The notes beneath the pieces were generated by a model, which ran no database searches, was not told the origin of the DNA, and saw only the letters and a list, made by a program, of their open reading frames with translations. From NCBI GenBank assembly GCA_021796905.1, contig JAKABK010000057.1:1-8297 (forward strand): DNA of 8,297 nt. Direction: 5' to 3'. Position 1 is the first letter of the stretch, and every line of letters starts with the position of its first letter. The DNA comes from Actinomycetes bacterium. Its GTDB lineage: Bacteria > Actinomycetota > Acidimicrobiia > Acidimicrobiales > Palsa-688. Both the position numbers and the translations under genes were made by a program. Below are positions 1 through 6,080 of this stretch, one piece after another.

Positions 1-1
1 C

Positions 2-82
2 CGCCAGATCGAGGCCCGGGCGATGTCCAAGCTGCGCCACCCCTCCACCGACCGGGGCGCCCGGGAGCTGCTCACCGGCTGA
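2..82 (+). CDS. RNA polymerase sigma-70 factor, C-terminal end only
   Basis: This is the last 26 codons of a gene that begins left of the window. The frame reads RQIEARAMSKLRHPS, then TDRGARELLTG and TGA at 80-82. The RQIEA..MSKLRHPS stretch is the end of sigma region 4.2, the helix-turn-helix that contacts the -35 element. It closely resembles the ends of actinobacterial primary or primary-like factors (SigA/HrdB/SigB class), which normally finish within about 15 residues of this motif, as here. The protein would direct core RNA polymerase to promoters. Whether it is the essential primary factor or a group 2 paralogue cannot be decided from 26 residues, so no symbol is given. The next gene converges on it, with 67 bases between the two stop codons. 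Confidence 0.9.
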   Translation, partial: RQIEARAMSKLRHPSTDRGARELLTG

Positions 83-97
83 ACCGGTCCGCGCTCT

Positions 98-126
98 GGG
101 CTGGTCGGGGTGTGGGCTGGTCGGGG
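98..126. repeat. Two direct copies of a 13-base unit in a convergent gap
   Basis: GGGCTGGTCGGGG occurs at 98-110 and again at 114-126, giving a 16-base period. It lies in the 67-base gap between the sigma-factor stop (82) and the relaxase stop (150). A short inverted pair, ACCGG (74-78) and CCGGT (84-88), spans the sigma stop codon, and CCGGTC-CCGA-GACCGG (157-172) lies just inside the 3' end of the relaxase gene. None is followed by a T run. They may contribute to ending transcription from both sides, but that is inference; simple low-complexity GC-rich drift is an equally good explanation. Confidence 0.4.
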
Positions 127-149
127 GGGGTGTCGGCCGCTGCCGGTCT

Positions 150-2765
150 TCACCAACCGGTCCCGAGACCGGGTCCCAGGTCGGGGACTTCCCGGACCAG
201 GCGGCGGCTGCCCGGGGTCGCCGGTGTCGGCTGTGTGCCCGGGGTGCGTTCGGGTGCCGCCGGCTGTCGTGCCGGCCTCCCGGGTCCGTGCTCCGGGACC
301 GTGCCGATCCCGAGGTCCCGGCGTGGCCCCGGTGTGAGGTCCGCTCCGGGGTCCGGTCCGCCGGCTCGGAGGGACAGCTCCACCCAGCGGGCGCTCGGCC
401 CGAGAGCGGCGGGCTGACCGAGCAGCAACGCCGGGCCGGCCCGGAGGCGCAGGCCGGCGGGGGTGAGGGCGTAGCCGTGTCCCAAGTGGCGCGCGGACCA
501 GGCGTCGTGGGTACGGTCCGATCCGCCCCAGTCGACCACCACCCTCCCAGGGTGGCGGGCGCTGCCCGGCTCGGCGCCGACCACCCTCCCGACGCTGCCC
601 GGCGCCCCGGCCTCCCGTCGCAGCGGGATCACCAGGTCGCCGACGGCGAAGGGCCGGCCGGCGAGGATCACGTCGGGGCCCGTGAGACGGCCGGCGGAGC
701 GCAGCGACTCCCGTGCCCGACGGTTGAGCTCGTTGACCTCGGCGGGACCGAGCCCGACCAGCCGGTGGGGAGCGTCGGGGCCGTCCCAGAGTGTCGTGAT
801 CCGCTCGAGGGCTCGGCCGGTGCTGAGCGCTCCGAGGGGCGCGTCGGGACCGCCGAGCGAACCGGGCGGGTGCTGCGAAGGGGTGGCGTGACCGAGGTCG
901 GCGTCGATCGCCTCCAGGCCGCGGCAGGTCGCCGTGTGCAGCGCCGGCAGGGTCCCGCCGCGCACGAGGACCACCTTGGTGGGGGCCAGGGACGCCTCCT
1001 CCAGGAGGTCACGGAGGTCCTCGGGGGAGAGCCGGTCGGCCCGGTCGACGACGAGCACGCTCGCTGGGCGCCCGCCGGCTGCCCGCAGGCCGCGGAGCCC
1101 GGCTGCCCGCAGGGAGGTCTCGGGGCCCGCACCCGGCGACCCGGCGGGACCGGAAAGGCCGGCGAGGGCAGCCCAGCGGCCGGTACCGGCGGTGGTGCTC
1201 GCCACGACCACGTGCTGCCCGCTCGCCGTCCAGGCCTCGCGGGCCGCGTCGAGGACCGCGGCCTGGGCGACGAGGGCCTCGCACCCGGCGCCACCGGTGC
1301 CGGACGCTTCGGGGAGCCCGAGCAGGTCGACACCGTGACCTGCCCCGGTGAGCCGACGGACCGCTGCCCGAGCCGTCGGGTCGAGGTCGGGCCGGCGGTA
1401 GAGGGCAGCCTCCAGCGCGTCGGGAGCGGCCAGGCCGATCCCCCGCGCCGCCCGGCGCGCGAGGTCGAGGACCGAGCGGTCGAGGTCACCTGCGGCCGGG
1501 CTGGTCAAGCGGCCCCCGGGGGCAGGAAGACAGGACCGTGAGAAGTCCCGGGCCCACCGGTCGGCGGCCTCGGGTGTGACGCCGAAGGCTGCGCTGGCGG
1601 CAAGGGCGACGACGACGTCCCGGGAGGTCCAATCCGAGCGCCGGGAGACGAGCCGGGCTCCGACCGAGCCGGCCAGATCGAGCGGGGGAGGACCCGTCGA
1701 AACGGGATGTTCGCGAGCTGTCGCCTCGGGGGACGCTCGGGGACGCCACGACAGTGGTTCCCGGGGGGACAGCGGTTCCCGGGACGACAGTGGTTCCCGG
1801 GGGGACAGCGGTTCCCGGGACGACAGTGGTTCCCGGGGGGACGTGCTCCCGGTCAGGGGGGGCTCTGCCCAGTGCGGTTCGGCGCGGGGGTAGCTGATCC
1901 CGGCTGCCGCCCCCGGATCGAGACCGGCCGCCGTGACAGCGCCCCACCAGCTCTTCGTCGTCGCCGACGGGTGGTCTCCTGGGACTGTTCGTGGCTCGTC
2001 GGGACGGGTGAGGGCGCGAGCTGCCCGCCGGGACCGACGGGTGGTCTCCTCGTCGGTGAGGGTGCGCCGCACGTCCGCCTCGCGACGACTGACCGAGTCG
2101 ATCGCCGCTCGCGGGACCGAGGCCACGTCCCAGGTGCCGTCGGGGTGCAGCTCCCAGCCGGCCCGCAGCCCGCACCGCTCGAGGTGGTGGCGCAAGGCTA
2201 GGTCGTAGATCGCCGAGAACGCCCTCCGGTGGAGCCACAGCGAGCTCCCGTCGAGGCTCGACCAGCGACCGTCAGGGGTCCGAGCGAGGTTGGCGAGCAC
2301 CACGTGGGCGTGGAGGTGGGGGTCGCCGGCGGCGGAGCGGTGGTGGTCGAAGCGGGCGGCGATCAGGCCGTCCGCGGCTACGAGACGACCGTCGCGGCGA
2401 GCCCAGCAGGCTCGCTGCTCCAACCAGGCGAGGGCGTCGTCCACGGCCGCCTGCTGGGCGGCGACGAGTGCCTCCGCCCGGGGCGGCGGTGCCAGGCCGG
2501 CGAGCACCGAGACCGACTTCGGGGCGGCGACGATCAGGTCCCAGCCTGCCCGACGGTGTGGGTGTCGGCGACCGAAGAGCTCCACCCCGGAGTGCGGATC
2601 GCGCGCCTGCAGCAGGTGCTCGAGGGCGGTCGGGGAGACCTGCCCGTCGAGCCCGATCGCGGAGCTCCCCTTGGCGCGCCAGGTCCCGGGGGACTCCCCG
2701 TCGCGGTAGTAGCGGGCGGCGGAAGGACCGAGCGGATTGACCACCAGCACCGCTCCAATATACAT
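150..2765 (-). CDS. MobF/TrwC-family relaxase with degenerate helicase half
   Basis: The 871-residue protein resembles conjugative relaxases, which nick oriT through a tyrosine and stay bound to the transferred strand. Residues 1-250 form the relaxase domain: tandem tyrosines Y19-Y20 (likely nucleophile), APKSVSV (81-87) and the metal triad H150-H152-H154 in DPHLHAHVV. Residues 260-380 are a charged, proline-rich linker with five REPLS repeats. Residues 470-800 align in order with a RecD-like helicase (AAREAW..SG 508-516, VLVVD 570-574, HGYALT 763-768), but its motifs are broken. There is no GKT where Walker A should be (478-510), DEA has become DRAD (574-577), VGDP has become VRGG (601-604), and HKxQG after HGYALT is replaced. 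The last 70 residues are proline-rich. The ATG is preceded by GAGGT three bases upstream. No T4CP, mating-pair or replication gene is visible nearby. The family call is firm; whether it still nicks DNA is unknown. Confidence 0.88.
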   Translation of the reverse strand: MYIGAVLVVNPLGPSAARYYRDGESPGTWRAKGSSAIGLDGQVSPTALEHLLQARDPHSGVELFGRRHPHRRAGWDLIVAAPKSVSVLAGLAPPPRAEALVAAQQAAVDDALAWLEQRACWARRDGRLVAADGLIAARFDHHRSAAGDPHLHAHVVLANLARTPDGRWSSLDGSSLWLHRRAFSAIYDLALRHHLERCGLRAGWELHPDGTWDVASVPRAAIDSVSRREADVRRTLTDEETTRRSRRAARALTRPDEPRTVPGDHPSATTKSWWGAVTAAGLDPGAAAGISYPRAEPHWAEPPLTGSTSPREPLSSREPLSPREPLSSREPLSPREPLSWRPRASPEATAREHPVSTGPPPLDLAGSVGARLVSRRSDWTSRDVVVALAASAAFGVTPEAADRWARDFSRSCLPAPGGRLTSPAAGDLDRSVLDLARRAARGIGLAAPDALEAALYRRPDLDPTARAAVRRLTGAGHGVDLLGLPEASGTGGAGCEALVAQAAVLDAAREAWTASGQHVVVASTTAGTGRWAALAGLSGPAGSPGAGPETSLRAAGLRGLRAAGGRPASVLVVDRADRLSPEDLRDLLEEASLAPTKVVLVRGGTLPALHTATCRGLEAIDADLGHATPSQHPPGSLGGPDAPLGALSTGRALERITTLWDGPDAPHRLVGLGPAEVNELNRRARESLRSAGRLTGPDVILAGRPFAVGDLVIPLRREAGAPGSVGRVVGAEPGSARHPGRVVVDWGGSDRTHDAWSARHLGHGYALTPAGLRLRAGPALLLGQPAALGPSARWVELSLRAGGPDPGADLTPGPRRDLGIGTVPEHGPGRPARQPAAPERTPGTQPTPATPGSRRLVREVPDLGPGLGTGW
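1746..1842 (-). repeat. 36-base tandem repeat encoding REPLSS-REPLSP
   Basis: A 36-base unit starts at 1748, 1784 and 1820 (the last copy partial). Each unit consists of two similar 18-base halves, differing at GACAGTGG versus GACAGCGG. On the minus strand it encodes five REPLS copies with a six-residue period (residues 311-339 of the relaxase), alternating S and P at the sixth position. It sits in the linker between the nicking domain and the helicase remnant. Unit length and identity fit slipped-strand expansion of a flexible linker; copy number probably varies between strains. It is not a CRISPR array because there are no unique spacers. Confidence 0.85.
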
Positions 2766-2783
2766 GGGACCTCATGAAACAGT

Positions 2784-2812
2784 ACGACAAATCGTGTGAG
2801 CTCCCGGTTTGT
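2784..2812. promoter_or_regulatory. Short inverted repeats upstream of the relaxase start
   Basis: The divergent spacer contains ACGA-CAAA-TCGT at 2784-2795, and a wider pair ACAAA (2787-2791) with TTTGT (2808-2812). The stretch from about 2752 to 2795 is clearly AT-richer than the rest of the window. It lies 19-47 bases upstream of the relaxase ATG. It could be an operator, part of the relaxase promoter, or a remnant of an oriT-like site, since MobF genes often lie next to their nick region. I could not identify a convincing -35/-10 pair on either strand, so the assignment is weak. Confidence 0.3.
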
Positions 2813-2842
2813 GCCTGGGGCGGCAGGGGTACGAGACATGTA

Positions 2843-2869
2843 GGTTCGCTGGGCGCAGCCCGCCGAACC
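2843..2869 (+). promoter_or_regulatory. Hairpin in the leader of the cell-surface protein/sortase pair
   Basis: GGTTCG (2843-2848) pairs perfectly with CGAACC (2864-2869). After one C-C mismatch and one T-G wobble, GGGC (2851-2854) pairs with GCCC (2858-2861), leaving a three-base loop. The structure ends 39 bases before the start codon at 2909. It has no following T run, so a classical intrinsic terminator is unlikely. Possible roles are a 5' leader structure affecting mRNA stability or translation, or a regulator-binding palindrome. Whether it lies within the transcript depends on an unmapped start site. Confidence 0.35.
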
Positions 2870-2894
2870 GGGTCGGTTGGTGCATCACCTGGCT

Positions 2895-2903
2895 GGAGGA
2901 GGG
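2895..2903 (+). promoter_or_regulatory. Strong ribosome binding site deciding the 2909 start
   Basis: GGAGGAGGG lies five bases before the ATG at 2909. It selects this start over the in-frame ATG at 2774, which would put 45 hydrophilic, unrelated residues in front of an otherwise textbook signal peptide. Confidence 0.8.
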
Positions 2904-2908
2904 CAACC

Positions 2909-3424
2909 ATGGGTCGGGTAGCGGGGCTCGTTGTAGGAGTCGTGGCCGGGGGCGCGCTCGTCGTCGGAGCGGCCGCGCCGGCGGCAGCCCAGTCGTCTGC
3001 TGCGTGCAGTCAGATCCAGTCGACCCTCTCGAGCATCCAGAAGGAGCTCCCGCAGGCGGCGAGCAACAGCTCCGCGCTCGCCACCAAGATCGGGGGTTTC
3101 GTCAGCGGGCTCGAGAGCGAATCGTCCGGCGCGTCCGCCGGCGTGAAGAGCGCAGTGGCGGCGTTCGTGAGCCAGCTCGAGGCCGTCACCCACGGCCAGA
3201 TCGACGTCTCGAAGCTGACCGCCGACGCCGACGCCATCGGGGCGGCGTGCAGCGCGTCGTTCGCCGCGACCGCTCCGGTCGGTGCGGCGGCTACCGGCTC
3301 GGGTAGCACAGCTGGGCTCCAGGACGCCGGGCTCGTCTACGGGGGCGCGGCCGCGGTCGTCGCGGGTGCGGGACTGGCGGGCTTCGGGTGGCGACGTCGG
3401 CGCCGGGCGCGTGTGAGCCTGTAG
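2909..3424 (+). CDS. Secreted wall- or membrane-anchored protein, putative sortase substrate
   Basis: The 171-residue protein matches no family I can name. Residues 1-27 are a clear Sec signal peptide: an arginine near the N-terminus, a long Gly/Ala/Val core, and a predicted cut after AAA before QSS. The mature part (28-136) is small, Ala/Ser-rich and probably helical, with only two cysteines (C33 and C114) that could form one disulfide outside the cell. The C-terminus has the layout of a sortase sorting signal: LQDAG (137-141), a hydrophobic stretch (142-161), then five arginines (162-166). LQDAG replaces the usual LPxTG or LAxTG. The sortase gene starts 11 bases downstream on the same strand, so the two are almost certainly one transcript. 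The likely role is a surface protein attached by that sortase; if LQDAG is not cleaved, the tail would simply hold it in the membrane. Secretion and anchoring layout are well supported, function is not. Confidence 0.8.
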   Translation: MGRVAGLVVGVVAGGALVVGAAAPAAAQSSAACSQIQSTLSSIQKELPQAASNSSALATKIGGFVSGLESESSGASAGVKSAVAAFVSQLEAVTHGQIDVSKLTADADAIGAACSASFAATAPVGAAATGSGSTAGLQDAGLVYGGAAAVVAGAGLAGFGWRRRRRARVSL

Positions 3425-3435
3425 GCCGGGGAGCC

Positions 3436-4209
3436 ATGTCCTCGCGCCGCCACCCCTTCGGGCGCCGCCGGCGTGGGCACCTCCGCAGGAGACCGCTGCG
3501 CCAGGGGCTCGCGGCCCTCGTGGCCGGCTCGGCGTTGGTCGCCGGCGGTGGGGTCGCGATCGGTGTCGCCGCGGCCAGCCAGCACCACGCTCCTCAGCCG
3601 GATGCCGCGCAGGCTGGAACGCTCGCCCCTGCCGGGTCCGCCGCGGTGCGAGGGGCGGCCGGATCGGCCGAGCGGGTGGGATTGGACCAGCTCGCGTCCG
3701 CCCTGGCGCACCGCAGCGGAGCGGTGCTCGGAGCGGTGGCGGCGCGCTCGGCGCCGGTGAGGATCGAGATCCCAGCGATCGGGGTGGACGCCGGCGTCGG
3801 CGAGGTCGGTCTCTCCTCCAACGGGAGCATCGGGGTGCCCCCGCTGTTCGCCCGGCCGAGCGAGGCGGCCTGGTACCGCTACTCGCCCACCCCGGGCCAG
3901 ATCGGACCGTCGGTGATCGTCGGTCACGTGGACAACATCTACGGTCCGGCGGTGTTCTTCCGGCTCGGCGCGCTGCGCCCGGGGGACCGGGTCGAGGTGA
4001 CCCTGGCGGACGGCACGATCACCACCTTCCGGGTCGACGGCGTCCGCCGCTACCCGAAGTCGCATTTCCCGACCGCGCTGGTCTACGGCCCGACCGATTT
4101 CGCTGCGCTCCGCTTGATCACCTGCGGCGGCGCGTTCGACTACACGACCCGCCAGTACCTCGACAACACGGTGGTCTTCGCGTCGCTGGCTTCGGTCCGA
4201 CCGGGCTGA
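3436..4209 (+). CDS. Class E/F-type sortase (cysteine transpeptidase)
   Basis: Sortases cut a sorting motif in exported proteins and join them to the cell wall or another acceptor on the outer membrane face. This 257-residue protein has a very basic N-terminus (RRHPFGRRRRG) and one hydrophobic segment (about 23-47) acting as signal anchor. An Ala-rich spacer follows, then the sortase beta barrel from about 107. Signature pieces are RIEIPAIGVDA (109-119), SVIVGHVD with catalytic H164, and LRLITCGG with catalytic C230. It ends in YLDNTVVFA, typical of actinobacterial class E/F enzymes. The usual Arg of YRDN is Leu here (L242), and the nearest candidate is R239. The ATG at 3436 is chosen because it lies 11 bases after the upstream stop with GGGGAG just ahead; an in-frame ATG at 3388 would overlap the previous gene. 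Its natural partner is the protein encoded immediately upstream. Confidence 0.92.
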   Translation: MSSRRHPFGRRRRGHLRRRPLRQGLAALVAGSALVAGGGVAIGVAAASQHHAPQPDAAQAGTLAPAGSAAVRGAAGSAERVGLDQLASALAHRSGAVLGAVAARSAPVRIEIPAIGVDAGVGEVGLSSNGSIGVPPLFARPSEAAWYRYSPTPGQIGPSVIVGHVDNIYGPAVFFRLGALRPGDRVEVTLADGTITTFRVDGVRRYPKSHFPTALVYGPTDFAALRLITCGGAFDYTTRQYLDNTVVFASLASVRPG

Positions 4210-4213
4210 CGGA

Positions 4214-4262
4214 CCGGTCGTCTGCGGCGGTGGCCGGCGAGATGGGCGCCGCCGACGACCGG
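4214..4262. terminator. Hairpin between convergent sortase and DUF4129 genes
   Basis: The arm at 4214-4228 (CCGGTCGTC, one mismatch, GCGGC) pairs with 4248-4262 (GCCGC, mismatch, GACGACCGG), giving nine plus five base pairs around a 19-base loop. It begins five bases after the sortase stop at 4209, which is the expected place for a terminator. There is no T run on either strand, as is common in GC-rich actinobacteria. It could serve both converging transcripts. The rest of the 143-base gap to 4352 shows no gene or other clear signal. Confidence 0.55.
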
Positions 4263-4352
4263 AGAAGGCACTGGCGGCCGCAGGATCCGCGCAGCAGCGG
4301 GTCGTCGTCGCCTGCCGGTCAGCCGCGCCATGCGTCGCTGGTGCCGGACTGC

Positions 4353-6080
4353 TCAGGCCATCGGCTCCCGGCCGCCGTCCGTGGCATGTAACCAGGAAGC
4401 GACCGATGCGGTCAGGCGGCCGGCGACCACGGCCCTCTCGCCGCCGTCGGGGGCGGCGCCGTAGCGCACCTCGTCGTAGATCTCGGTCAGCTGTCCCAGA
4501 TCGTCGGTCGCCCAGGAACGCTCGGATGGCTCGGATGTCTCTGATGGCTCGGATGTGAGGGTGAAGCCGGCTCCGCCGGCCGCCCCGTTCCGCTCGGCGC
4601 GGCCCGGGTCCGACGCCGCTGGGTCCGACCGGGGGCCGGCGAGGCGGACGGCGAGCTCGAGGGGGGTCTCGGCCCGGGCACGGGCCTTCCCGGCAGCGGC
4701 GGCAGCGACGAGGAGACGGCGGTACTCCGCCCTGACCGACTCGCCGGGCGGGTCGAGCCTCGGGGCGGCTGGTGGGGGAAGGTTCGTGGGCGACGCTCGG
4801 GGGTGCCGGATCGACAGGCGCAGTCGCCGTCGTCGCCGGCTCAGGGCGTCCCGGAGCTGCCGGAACAGGTGCGACCAGGAGAACACCGAGTCCGACAACA
4901 CCTCCGCCCCGGTCTCGGCCGGGACGTTCGGGCGGGCTCGACGCCCCCGGTACCAGCGCAGGACCCGGGCGCCCACGGCCGCCAGAGCGGCGAGCAGGGC
5001 AGCTGCGAGCAGTGACTCGAGCAGGACGGTGACCCAAAGAGGTGAGGCGCCACCTCCGGTGGCGGTGATGTGGCGGGTCCCCGTTGCCCCAGCTGGGGGC
5101 TCCTCGGTCGGCTCCCGGACGTGGCGCAGCCCGCGGATGTCGCGCAGCACTGCGACCATCGCCCCGATCACCCAGTCGAAGACCTGGCGCAGGGCGTCGC
5201 CGACCACCGGGGCGAGGGGACCGACGAGCAGCGCGATGAGCACGGCGACCCCTGCGAGGGCTGCCATCGGCGCGCCCAGCGCCGCGATCCACACCGGTCC
5301 GGGCGGTGCCGCCGTCCGGTGCAGGACGCGCCGCTCGAGGTCGCGTTGGTGTACCAGGGCGAGGGTGGCCGCAGCGCCGGGGAAGGCAACGAGCAGCAAC
5401 CCGGCGGCTCCCCCCGCCAGGTGGCGTAGCTGTCCACCGTGGAGGGCAGCGACGAGGAAGAACAGGGTCAGGGCGCCGGCGGCCGTGGCGTTCCAGCGCA
5501 GGCCTCGCTGCTCGTCGACCTCCCGTCGGGACAGCCGTGTGCCCACCGCCCAGGACCCGACGGCTACGAACCACCCCAGGTCGGCCGCGCCGGTCGGGTC
5601 CGCTCCCCGCAGGCTCCAGGGGTGGGTGGCGGCCACCAGCCAGCCGGCCCGGCCGAGAGCGCTCGAGACCAGGCCGGCGGTGAGCGCTACCGCCGCGACC
5701 CATGCCAGTGCCACGCTGCCGACCCGGCCGATGCTGGCCAGGCCGCCGGGCCCCGATCCGTCCGACCCGCCCGGGACCGCGCTCGCCGCCTGGGCCGACC
5801 GGCGCAACCACCGCCGCAGGGTGCGCGGCCCGCCGGCGACCGCCGCCCGGGCTGTCCGCCAGGACCCTTCGGGCACCGCGCGGCGGGCGACGGCGGTGGC
5901 GGTGACGGCCACGACGACGGGTGCCGCCACCAAGGGGTAGGAGAGCCCGGCCGGGCGTGTGCCGACATGGACCAGCGCCGAGAGCCACGTCGAGACCCAC
6001 GTGGCGGCGACGGCCGCGAGGATCGCCGGGACGACGACCCTATGGAGCCAGGTCCAAGACGTCTCGCTCTCGCCAGTCAT
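4353..6080 (-). CDS. Multi-pass membrane protein with C-terminal DUF4129-type region
   Basis: The last gene of the MoxR-DUF58 operon encodes about 575 residues. Roughly eight hydrophobic segments are visible (about 15-37, 47-65, 119-142, 166-181, 198-214, 219-242, 263-287 and 346-372). A basic, cytoplasmic-looking tail follows. Residues 445-565 resemble DUF4129: VRAEYRRLLVAAAAAGKARA, ETPLELAVRL, then LTEIYDEVRYG. In many bacteria DUF4129 is the tail of a membrane transglutaminase-like protein (TgpA type) encoded beside MoxR and DUF58. Here no Cys-His-Asp transglutaminase core is present, and the loop before the last membrane segment (about 320-345) is too short to hold one. The start is uncertain: ATG at 6080 is preceded by GAG at workable spacing, while an in-frame GTG at 6095 adds five residues without a visible binding site. 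Either start overlaps the DUF58 gene by 41-56 bases. The likely role is a membrane partner of the MoxR/DUF58 pair; its biochemical function is unknown. Confidence 0.8.
   Translation of the reverse strand: MTGESETSWTWLHRVVVPAILAAVAATWVSTWLSALVHVGTRPAGLSYPLVAAPVVVAVTATAVARRAVPEGSWRTARAAVAGGPRTLRRWLRRSAQAASAVPGGSDGSGPGGLASIGRVGSVALAWVAAVALTAGLVSSALGRAGWLVAATHPWSLRGADPTGAADLGWFVAVGSWAVGTRLSRREVDEQRGLRWNATAAGALTLFFLVAALHGGQLRHLAGGAAGLLLVAFPGAAATLALVHQRDLERRVLHRTAAPPGPVWIAALGAPMAALAGVAVLIALLVGPLAPVVGDALRQVFDWVIGAMVAVLRDIRGLRHVREPTEEPPAGATGTRHITATGGGASPLWVTVLLESLLAAALLAALAAVGARVLRWYRGRRARPNVPAETGAEVLSDSVFSWSHLFRQLRDALSRRRRRLRLSIRHPRASPTNLPPPAAPRLDPPGESVRAEYRRLLVAAAAAGKARARAETPLELAVRLAGPRSDPAASDPGRAERNGAAGGAGFTLTSEPSETSEPSERSWATDDLGQLTEIYDEVRYGAAPDGGERAVVAGRLTASVASWLHATDGGREPMA
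4525..4556 (-). repeat. 18-base repeat encoding SEPSE units in the DUF4129 protein
   Basis: GATGGCTCGGATGT occurs at 4525-4538 and 4543-4556 (period 18), with shorter TCGGATG echoes between. On the minus strand it gives SEPSETSEPSER, an acidic Ser/Glu-rich stretch inserted between the two conserved blocks of the DUF4129-type region. It is probably a flexible loop made by slippage and is unlikely to be catalytic. Confidence 0.7.

Noticed and set aside
288..1541. Long plus-strand open frame opposite the relaxase gene
   Set aside because: Low-complexity Arg/Gly/Pro translation with no motif; it mirrors the relaxase codons, and long antisense frames are expected at this GC content.
1746..1842. 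Possible CRISPR-like repeat
   Set aside because: The 36-base copies abut directly with no unique spacers and encode a regular hexapeptide within an open reading frame.
2774..2908. N-terminal extension of the small secreted protein to the ATG at 2774
   Set aside because: Would hide the signal peptide behind 45 unrelated residues; a strong ribosome binding site precedes the ATG at 2909.
3388..3435. Earlier in-frame ATG for the sortase
   Set aside because: Overlaps the upstream gene by 37 bases and adds residues that look like out-of-frame sequence; the ATG at 3436 fits the operon spacing.
4555..5940. 461-codon plus-strand frame
   Set aside because: Shadow of the DUF4129 membrane protein gene; Arg/Pro/Thr-rich with no recognisable domain.
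3337..6000. 887-codon minus-strand frame across the sortase and DUF4129 region
   Set aside because: Runs antisense to the sortase, crosses the terminator gap, then lies out of frame with the DUF4129 gene; the translation is Arg/Pro-rich without domains.
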